Shown piece after piece: positions 13,958 to 19,748 of a stretch of 22,611 nt of DNA (positions within the stretch are counted from its first letter, which is position 1; each line of letters opens with the position of its first letter). This stretch comes from Ktedonobacterales bacterium (GTDB lineage: Bacteria > Chloroflexota > Ktedonobacteria > Ktedonobacterales > JADMIN01). The position numbers were made by a program, and so were the translations under genes. The stretch covers positions 1 to 22,611 of the forward strand of contig JANWHL010000025.1 of NCBI GenBank assembly GCA_025450405.1. The letters are read 5' to 3'. The notes under the pieces are model-generated. The model made no database searches, was not told the origin of the DNA, and was given only the letters and a program-made list of their open reading frames with translations.

Positions 13958-15229
13958 TCAGGCGAGGGGCAGCCGGAGCTCGAAGGTGCCGCCGGCGTGC
14001 TCCGGGCCGGCGGCGAGCACGCGCAGCGTTCCGCCGTGGCGCTCGGCCAGCGCCCGGCTGATGGCCAGCCGGATGCCCAGGCCGGGGACCTCGCGCGCGA
14101 CGGCGGTGTCGTGGCTGGCGTAGCGCTCAAAGATCCGCTCCGACGCCTCCGGCGGAATCCCGGGCCCATCATCGCCAATCGTCAGGACGAGGAAACGGCC
14201 GGGCGCGGCGGAGGCGCTGAGACCGCCATCGGTGGCGAGCGTCACGCGGATCACGCCGCCAGCGGGGCTGAACCGTGTGGCGTTGCTCAGCAGATTGTAG
14301 ATGATGTGCTCTACGCGTGTCGCGTCACACCGCGCCACCAGCACGGGGGGCAGGTCGAGATCGACGCGGTGTTTGGGGGCCATCTCCGCCACATCGTCGA
14401 CGAGTGTCCGGACCAGGCTGACGACATCCATCTCTTCCACCTGCAGCGCGAGCGTCCCGCGTTCGAGCTGGGCGGTGTCGAGGACATCGCCGAGCAGGCG
14501 ATCCATGCGAGCGACCTGGCGGCGAATGGCGCGCAGCGAGCGGCTGGTGGAATCGTGCGCCCGCCGCGCCGCCGCCTCGTCGGGCTGTCCGGCCGCCAAC
14601 CCAGGCAGACGCTGATCGAGCAGCCCGGCGTGCCCGGTGATGCAGGCAAGTGGGGTGCGGAGCTCATGGGCCACGCTCGTGAGGAACCGGTCGTTGCGCA
14701 CACGCTCGGTGCGGCGGTCCGTGATGTCCCGATAGATCGCGGCGATGCCCAGCACACCGCCATCCGCCGCCGGCTGGACCACCTCGGTGCGCTCGAACAC
14801 CCGATGCGGTGGCCCCACCTGGCGCAGGACCGTGGATGCCGCGGCGAAGGCCGCACGCGGGCCGGCGTGCGGCTCCCGCGGATCGACCGGACGGAGCACG
14901 CGCGCCAGGCGGCGCGCGACCTCCGGTGCTGGAAGACGCTCGGCGGACAGCTCGGCGCCCGCGGGCGCGCAGAGCCGTCGCACCGCGGCGTTGGCGAAGA
15001 CGACTTCGCCGCTGACATCGGTCAGCAGCACGCCTTCGTCCAGCGCGTCGAGCACCGGAGCCAGCCAGATCCCCAGCGGGGCTGGAGACCCGATCGCGCC
15101 CCGCGCCCAGCCTGACCGCGGGACGCGATCACCGGCGGCGCGCGGTGAGACCCACCGCGTGAGCGCGTGGAGGGTGGCGCGCGGTCCACCACGGGCCTGG
15201 CCACGAGGCCCGTCACTCCCGTCCGGCAT
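13958..15229 (-). CDS. PAS-domain sensor histidine kinase, apparently cytoplasmic
   Basis: The C-terminus is certain and the start is not. From ATG 15229 the protein has 423 residues: a PAS domain at about 57-173 (LDALDEGVLLTDVSGEVVFA to IYRDITDRR), HisKA with the phosphorylated His188 in SVAHELRTPL, and an ATPase domain. The ATPase domain has the N box NLLSNATRFSP (Asn316), the G1 box DDGPGIP, IFERYA as F box and GLGIRLAISRALAERHGG as G2 box, where a second glycine is usual instead of IR. ATG 15361, with GTGGTGGAG before it, would add 44 residues. The open frame runs to 15850, but that part overlaps the divergent gene and looks non-coding. No membrane helix is present, so the signal is probably intracellular. 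The neighbouring receiver protein is the likely partner. Confidence 0.88.
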   Translation of the reverse strand: MPDGSDGPRGQARGGPRATLHALTRWVSPRAAGDRVPRSGWARGAIGSPAPLGIWLAPVLDALDEGVLLTDVSGEVVFANAAVRRLCAPAGAELSAERLPAPEVARRLARVLRPVDPREPHAGPRAAFAAASTVLRQVGPPHRVFERTEVVQPAADGGVLGIAAIYRDITDRRTERVRNDRFLTSVAHELRTPLACITGHAGLLDQRLPGLAAGQPDEAAARRAHDSTSRSLRAIRRQVARMDRLLGDVLDTAQLERGTLALQVEEMDVVSLVRTLVDDVAEMAPKHRVDLDLPPVLVARCDATRVEHIIYNLLSNATRFSPAGGVIRVTLATDGGLSASAAPGRFLVLTIGDDGPGIPPEASERIFERYASHDTAVAREVPGLGIRLAISRALAERHGGTLRVLAAGPEHAGGTFELRLPLA

Positions 15230-15520
15230 CCACCGGTCCCGTTCCGGAGTGGGTATCCCCAGCGCGAGCGCGGACACACCAGCCCGGCGCGGGGCAGAGA
15301 TCGTGGCGTTGCGGATCCGCGGAGTCGCGGGCGCGGGGCGCTCGGTCGGCCAGACGCGCATGCTCCACCACCTTGCCAGTCGGACGTCCGCTCGCCTGGA
15401 TGATGGGCGCGTGCCAGAGCTTGCCGACAGCGGTAGAGAGAGAGCAAGTCGCATGCCGGTTCGAGTGGTGCCGAGTGGTGCGCGGTCCCGAAGTCGCGAC
15501 GAGTACGCGAATGCTATGCT

Positions 15521-15604
15521 ATGCTCCGAGCGATGCTCCGAGCCATGGTCCGAACTCTGCTCCAAGCTATGCCCCACGCAACGCTCCTGACGTCGCTCCG
15601 GCGG
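15521..15604. repeat. degenerate 12-bp tandem repeat (about seven units)
   Basis: Units start at 15521, 15533, 15545, 15557, 15569, 15581 and 15593. The first two are ATGCTCCGAGCG and ATGCTCCGAGCC. Later units keep a core close to NTGCTCCNAGCN with increasing change. The array lies between the divergent kinase and NlpC/P60 genes, where promoters for both would be expected. Confidence 0.75.
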
Positions 15605-15684
15605 CTCGGTGGGAGTGTGCGCGGCCGGGGTGATGTGGCCCAGACCCATGGCGGTGAAGTACGCCGAGGAGGTGTGGATTGCGC

Positions 15685-16626
15685 ATGGGGACCCTCTCTC
15701 GGTCCGAGGACCGCGCGCCGGACGCCAGTGACACGCCAGCCGACGCGCGGGAGCGACGAGGCGCGTCGGGCAGGGCGCGCCGTCTGGCCATCGCCGTTGG
15801 GCTCGCCGACGTGCGCCATGAGCCGGATGCCGCCTCCGAACTGGTGACACAGGCGCGGCTGTGGACGGAGGCCGCGGCCGGAGATGAGCGCGACGGCTGG
15901 ACCCGGGTGCGGCTGCCGGATTACGAGGGATGGGTGCGGAGCGCGGAGCTCAAAGCGACCGCGCGCCAGGCATCACCGTGGGTGGTGGTGATCACCGCGC
16001 ATATGGCGCCGGTCTTCGCCGGATCGCAAGACGCGCGACAACTTCTCGCCGCGCCGATCACAGCCGTGCTGCCCCTGAGGCACGAGGATGCGTCCGACGC
16101 CGACCGTCTGGAGGTGCGGCTGCCTGGTGGTCACACGGGCTGGGTGCGGCGCGCGGATGTGGCGGTGCGCGATCGCGCGCGGCCCTTTCCGCCCAGCGGC
16201 CCCCCCACGGCGCTCCAGCTGGCCCACGAGCTGATCGGCACCCCCTACGTTTGGGGGGGCACCTCGCCGCGCGGCATCGACTGCAGCGGCCTGGCCCAGC
16301 TCTGCTACCGCCAGGCGGGCTGTGCCCTGCCGCGCGACGCCGACCAGCAGTTCGCGGCGGTGAGCTACGTCGTGGAACGGGGCGACCCTCAGCCGGGAGA
16401 CCTGATCTTCTTCGCGGAGCAGGGCGAAATCGATCATGTGGGGCTCTCGCTCGGCGGGTCACGTGTGCTGAACGCGCGCATGGGCGCCGGAAGGGTGGTC
16501 ATCGACGCGCTGGATCCAGGCGAGCCGGACTACAGCCCGCGCCTCGCAAGCATGTACGCCGGGGCGCGACGCCCGATGCCAGAGTGGGCGCGCGGTCCAG
16601 CACCGGAGCGGGGAGAGCCAGCATGA
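15685..16626 (+). CDS. NlpC/P60-family peptidase with SH3-like domains
   Basis: This 313-residue protein has two SH3-like regions (about 34-93 and 100-162, each ending in a GWVR segment) and a C-terminal NlpC/P60 domain. It resembles YkfC-type gamma-D-glutamyl-L-diamino acid endopeptidases that cut cell-wall peptides. The catalytic Cys200 is in GIDCSGLA and His251 in IDHVGLSLG. The third polar residue, commonly His, is Asn263 in VLNARMGAGRV. The entry to the domain, IGTPYVWGGTSP, is typical. There is no signal peptide, so it probably works on imported muropeptides in the cytoplasm. ATG 15685 or TTG 15679 may be the start; GAGGAGG at 15666-15672 is better spaced for the TTG. Its stop overlaps the next gene's start by four bases. 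Confidence 0.88.
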   Translation: MGTLSRSEDRAPDASDTPADARERRGASGRARRLAIAVGLADVRHEPDAASELVTQARLWTEAAAGDERDGWTRVRLPDYEGWVRSAELKATARQASPWVVVITAHMAPVFAGSQDARQLLAAPITAVLPLRHEDASDADRLEVRLPGGHTGWVRRADVAVRDRARPFPPSGPPTALQLAHELIGTPYVWGGTSPRGIDCSGLAQLCYRQAGCALPRDADQQFAAVSYVVERGDPQPGDLIFFAEQGEIDHVGLSLGGSRVLNARMGAGRVVIDALDPGEPDYSPRLASMYAGARRPMPEWARGPAPERGEPA

Positions 16627-17507
16627 CGGCCCTGGACGATGGAGATCCCGCGAGCACGGCGGCCGGGACCGACCCGCTCGCGGCGCGCGTGGAGGCGCTA
16701 TTGGCGCCGCTCGGTGGCCGCACGGCGGCGGCGGCCCGCGCCCTGGGACATCCGCCCGGGATAGCGGGCGCGGCAGCCATGTCAGACGAGCGCGAGCTGG
16801 CGCTCCGCGCGAGCGAGGAGCTCGCGGCGGCCAGCCTGGCCAAGGTGCCCATCGCCGTGGAGCTGGCACGCCGAGTGGACCTCGGCGCGTTCAGTCTGGA
16901 TGAGCGCATCGATCTGGCGGGCATTGCTCTGGTTGGCGGGGGCGGCGTGCTGGATGCGCTGGCGGCCAGCGACGAACCGGGCGCGCCGAATGCCTTCTGG
17001 CTCCCCACGCTTGGCGACCTCGCCGCGCTCATGCTCGGCGTGAGCGACAACACGGCGGCGAACGTCCTGCTGGACCAGGTGGGGATGGGCGAGGTCAACG
17101 AAACCATGGCGCGACTGGGCTTCGGGAGAACTCGGCTGGCGCGGCGCTTCATGGACTTCGCCGCCCGCGCGGCTGGGCGCGAGAATGTCACGACGGCGGG
17201 CGACATGGCGGCCCTGATGGCGCTGCTGGCGCGCGGCGCGGTGCCGCTGGCCTCGCGTGTGCGTGGATGGCTGGTGGCCGATCCGCTGAACGACGCGGTG
17301 ACGCTCGGGCTGCCACCAGATGCTGGCGTGGCGAACAAACCGGGCACGCTGCCGGGCATCATCAACAGCGCGGGCATCCTGAGCGGACCCGGCGGGGAGT
17401 GCGCCTACTGTGTGCTGACGGCGGAGCAGGACGACATGCCGGCAGCCGCCACCGCCGTCGCCCGCGTGGTGCGCGCGCTATGGGATGCCTGGTGCGCACC
17501 GCGCTGA
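16623..17507 (+). CDS. class A beta-lactamase-fold serine hydrolase
   Basis: The ATGA overlap with the NlpC/P60 stop fixes the start of this 294-residue protein. The penicillin-recognising motifs are present: Ser71-x-x-Lys74 in AASLAKVPIA, Ser-Asp-Asn at 141-143 in GVSDNTAANVLLD, and Lys239-Pro-Gly in ANKPGTLPG, where Lys-Thr/Ser-Gly is usual. The omega loop, expected between 170 and 190, has no clear Glu-x-x-Leu-Asn, so it lacks the deacylating residue of true class A beta-lactamases. It may cut D-Ala-containing cell-wall peptides or esters rather than confer resistance. No signal peptide is visible, unlike most relatives. The two-gene coupling to a YkfC-like peptidase supports a role in peptidoglycan-peptide handling, which is inference. 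Confidence 0.85.
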   Translation: MTALDDGDPASTAAGTDPLAARVEALLAPLGGRTAAAARALGHPPGIAGAAAMSDERELALRASEELAAASLAKVPIAVELARRVDLGAFSLDERIDLAGIALVGGGGVLDALAASDEPGAPNAFWLPTLGDLAALMLGVSDNTAANVLLDQVGMGEVNETMARLGFGRTRLARRFMDFAARAAGRENVTTAGDMAALMALLARGAVPLASRVRGWLVADPLNDAVTLGLPPDAGVANKPGTLPGIINSAGILSGPGGECAYCVLTAEQDDMPAAATAVARVVRALWDAWCAPR

Positions 17508-17550
17508 CCATCCAGAGCCCAACCCCGCGGCGCCAGGAGGGAGGAAACCG

Positions 17551-18111
17551 ATGCCGATTCTGCCATACCAGGGCACGTGGCCGAAGATCGCGCCGGGTGT
17601 GTTCGTCGCACCGACGGCGGTGATCGTGGGCGACGTGACCATCGAGGAGGGGGCCAGCGTGTGGTTCGGCGCGGTCATCCGCGGCGACGAGGCGCCAGTC
17701 ACTATCGGGCGCGACACCAATGTGCAAGACAACTGCGTGATCCACGTTGACACGGGCGCGCCGTGCGCCATCGGGGCCGGCGGCACGCTGGGGCACGGCG
17801 CGATCATTCACGGGGCGCGGCTGGGCGATGGCGTGCTGGTGGGCATGCGCGCCACCGTACTCTCGCACGCGGAGGTCGGCGCGGGGGCGATCATCGCGGC
17901 GGGCGCGGTGGTCCCCGAGGGGCGGCGCATCGAGCCGGGCATGCTGGCCATGGGCATCCCCGCGCGCGCCGTGCGCCCAGTCACGGAGGCTGAACGCGAG
18001 CGGGCGGCGCGGGGCGTCGGGCGGTATCAGGACTTCGCACGCGAGTACGCCGCGGCGGCGCGCGCGGCTGAGGAAGGTGAGGCGGCGGGCAAGGGGCGAC
18101 GGAAGATCTAA
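17551..18111 (+). CDS. gamma-carbonic-anhydrase-family hexapeptide-repeat protein
   Basis: The start at 17551 follows AGGAGGGAGG, 43 bases after the serine hydrolase stop. The 186-residue protein is a left-handed beta-helix with repeated hexapeptides (VFVAPTAVIVGDVTIEEGAS, then VWFGAVIRGDEAPVTIG). The metal-binding His residues of the family are His65 (CVIHVDTG), His82 and His87 (LGHGAIIHG). Arg and Gln of the VIRGD and NVQDN segments are conserved. Where most relatives have Gly-Cys after the third His, this one has GARLGDGVLVGMRATVL. Homologues form trimers; many are cofactor-bound, and CO2 hydration is not certain for every member. The last 40 residues are helical and end in a basic tail. 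It may be co-transcribed with the two preceding genes. Confidence 0.88.
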   Translation: MPILPYQGTWPKIAPGVFVAPTAVIVGDVTIEEGASVWFGAVIRGDEAPVTIGRDTNVQDNCVIHVDTGAPCAIGAGGTLGHGAIIHGARLGDGVLVGMRATVLSHAEVGAGAIIAAGAVVPEGRRIEPGMLAMGIPARAVRPVTEAERERAARGVGRYQDFAREYAAAARAAEEGEAAGKGRRKI

Positions 18112-18112
18112 C

Positions 18113-18148
18113 CACAGAGAGCACAGAGAGGATAGAGAGGATAGAGAG
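18113..18148. repeat. four 9-bp tandem units (CACAGAGAG / GATAGAGAG)
   Basis: CACAGAGAG at 18113-18121 and 18122-18130 is followed by GATAGAGAG at 18131-18139 and 18140-18148. The array starts right after the stop codon of the gamma-carbonic-anhydrase-like gene. Similar 'ACCACAGAG' stretches are known as dispersed intergenic repeats in many bacterial genomes. In one frame it encodes His-Arg-Glu and Asp-Arg-Glu repeats, which can be mistaken for a gene. Confidence 0.85.
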
Positions 18149-18163
18149 GGACTTCCGCGCGAA

Positions 18164-18194
18164 GCGGCGGCTCACCACTGGAGTAAGCCGCCGC
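18164..18194. terminator. hairpin between convergent genes
   Basis: GCGGCGGCT at 18164-18172 pairs with AGCCGCCGC at 18186-18194 around a 13-base loop. It lies between the end of the plus-strand operon (18111) and the end of the minus-strand cupin gene (18239), a place where one terminator could serve both. T runs are absent. Confidence 0.5.
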
Positions 18195-18238
18195 GGTTGT
18201 GTCGAGCCGGGTGATCAAGGGCCAAGGCACTGCGCGGG

Positions 18239-18811
18239 CTAGCGTCCGGGGGGCGGCCCCGGTGGGCCGAGGATCACCAGGCCGTGCTTGGCCCCGATGG
18301 CCGCGAGCTGTTCCCGCGGGATCTGCCGGCCGTCGAGGACGGTCCGGCCCTTCGCGTCGGTTTGGCGGCCGAACGGCGGCGGCAACACGCGCTCGGGGGC
18401 GGGCTGGCCGACCTCACGGAGGAAGCCCTCGAACATGACGGGTTGCAAGCCAACCAGGGCCCGGGCCGGTTCGGCGGACGTGCCGATGAACGTATGGGGC
18501 ACGCGCATGGGTCCGAAGGCGAACCCGCCCGCGGTCAGGTCCAGGCGCGCGTCGCCCACGTAGAAGGTCACCGCGCCATCGAGAACATAGAACCACTCGT
18601 TCTCGTCGGGATGGACGTGCCAGGGCGAGCCAAGCCCCTCGGGGACAACGATCTCGATCATGCCGAACTGACCCCTGGTGTCATGCCCACTGATCTTGAT
18701 CATCTGGAGCATGCCGAGGAGCCAGAATGCCTCGCCCCCGCCACTCGGCAGCTCATAGCCAACCTTCGCGCGCTCCGACAGCGCGGCGTACTCGTTCTGA
18801 CTCTGTGACAT
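18239..18811 (-). CDS. cupin-domain protein
   Basis: This 190-residue protein starts at ATG 18811 behind AGGAGGAG. It is a single small-barrel cupin. The first metal motif reads PWHVHPDENEWFYVLDG, giving His65, His67 and Glu72 as ligands; the second motif supplies His106 in GPMRVPHTFIG. The four-ligand set is intact, so it can bind a metal such as iron, manganese or nickel. Related proteins include dioxygenases of quercetin type, isomerases and sugar-binding or storage folds; which applies cannot be read here. A helical C-terminal extension (about 130-190) ends in a Gly/Pro-rich tail. The SnoaL-like gene lies 146 bases upstream on the same strand, so co-transcription is possible. Confidence 0.88.
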   Translation of the reverse strand: MSQSQNEYAALSERAKVGYELPSGGGEAFWLLGMLQMIKISGHDTRGQFGMIEIVVPEGLGSPWHVHPDENEWFYVLDGAVTFYVGDARLDLTAGGFAFGPMRVPHTFIGTSAEPARALVGLQPVMFEGFLREVGQPAPERVLPPPFGRQTDAKGRTVLDGRQIPREQLAAIGAKHGLVILGPPGPPPGR

Positions 18812-18957
18812 GATCGCGCTCCTCCTGGACGTGCCGAAGTCTCGGCCACACGCATCGGAATCAGGTGGGGAAGGGCGCCGGATTCCAGGTCACCGTGGTC
18901 ATATGCCTGGCATCCAGCGCGCATCACGGGTCCCCGCCCACGCGGGTCTACGTGGGT

Positions 18958-19404
18958 CTACACGTGCGCCGGCAACGCCGCGCCCAATTGCGTCAGCAGG
19001 CCCGGCACTCCGCCGCCCGCGACCTCGCTCACGTCGAGGTTGGCGAGTTTGTCCCCACGCATCGTCACGGTGATCGTTTCAGTGGGCAGCGACACCCGCT
19101 TGCCCGTCGGGGCGATCGGCGCCATACCTGGAATCGGTAGCACGAGCTCACGCGTCTGCGTCCCCGTGACCCCCACCTGCCCAACGACCTTCCCGTTCTC
19201 CTCGTGGATCCCGCGCGCGTTGAACGAGAAATCCGGCATGGCCGCCGAGAGCGCCTTGTGGAACCCGAGCCAGGCATCCGGGCCGATGGGCTCGGGCACC
19301 GCGCCGCCAAAGCTATAGTCGTCCGTCAGATAGCTCCGCGCCCGCTCCCATTCCCCCGCCTCGATGGCCGCCAGTAACGCTCGCACTGTCTCAACCGTGC
19401 TCAT
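18958..19404 (-). CDS. SnoaL-like (NTF2-fold) protein
   Basis: The start at 19404 has AGAGGAG just upstream; a start at 19446 would add 14 charged residues. The 148-residue protein has the SnoaL-like/NTF2 layout: a helical opening VETVRALLAAIEAGEWERAR, the strand-turn SYLTDDYSFGGAVPEPIG, the helix AWLGFHKALSAAMPDFSFNA, and strands ending in TITVTMRGDKLANLDVSEVA. The fold is used for polyketide cyclases, epoxide hydrolases, isomerases and non-enzymatic binding proteins. The AMPDF segment and the His-Glu-Glu stretch after it are common in the 'nuclear transport factor 2 family' annotation. I infer a small-molecule enzyme or binder, substrate unknown. It lies downstream of the large regulator, 345 bases away, and upstream of the cupin gene. 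Confidence 0.8.
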   Translation of the reverse strand: MSTVETVRALLAAIEAGEWERARSYLTDDYSFGGAVPEPIGPDAWLGFHKALSAAMPDFSFNARGIHEENGKVVGQVGVTGTQTRELVLPIPGMAPIAPTGKRVSLPTETITVTMRGDKLANLDVSEVAGGGVPGLLTQLGAALPAHV

Positions 19405-19605
19405 GGTTCGCTCCTCTTCGATCTTGGCCGCCCGTTCGCGCCCCACCGTGGGGCGTCTCGCACCGGCTTCTGGACTGAGTGTAGCGGGCGGCGCTGGTAG
19501 CGCCGCGCGGGTTCGCGCACGTGAATCCGCTGGTAGAAGCGCTTGTAATCATGTCGAGCGTCAGCGCGCCCGACAATTTGGGAGTCTGGAGGGACCTCTC
19601 CCCAA

Positions 19606-19628
19606 CCCCTCCCCGACGCGGGGAGGGG
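19606..19628. repeat. perfect C/G-rich hairpin, related to the repeat at 289-314
   Basis: CCCCTCCCCG at 19606-19615 and CGGGGAGGGG at 19619-19628 form perfect ten-base arms around an ACG loop. The left side continues upstream with CTCTCCCCAA, as in a common dispersed intergenic element. It sits in the 345-base gap after the regulator gene and may act as its terminator. The rest of that gap holds no supported gene. Confidence 0.7.
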
Positions 19629-19748
19629 AACCGGCGGAATCAACCGCCGAGGTCGCCGAGGGCGAGGACGGGGAGATGTCGGACAGCGCGCGACCTGAGC
19701 CCACACGGGACGGCAAGGGGAGAGGATTTGGTGGCACCAACCGACCGG

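Noticed and set aside
13793..15115. Long plus-strand open frame opposite the histidine kinase
   Set aside because: It mirrors the kinase, whose motifs are unambiguous on the minus strand; the plus-strand translation shows no family pattern and has the His/Arg/Gln-rich look of a GC-rich shadow frame.
15230..15850. Extension of the histidine kinase frame toward the divergent gene
   Set aside because: Part of it overlaps the opposite NlpC/P60 gene and the 12-bp repeats, and the translation looks unstructured; a modest extension to 15361 remains possible.
15930..16622. N-terminal extension of the serine hydrolase frame
   Set aside because: It overlaps the NlpC/P60 gene in another frame; the ATGA overlap at 16623 gives a sensible start and the upstream translation is Arg/Gly-rich.
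16623..17507. A beta-lactamase conferring antibiotic resistance
   Set aside because: The Ser-x-x-Lys and Ser-Asp-Asn motifs are shared by many serine hydrolases; the missing omega-loop Glu, Lys-Pro-Gly motif and lack of export signal argue against it.
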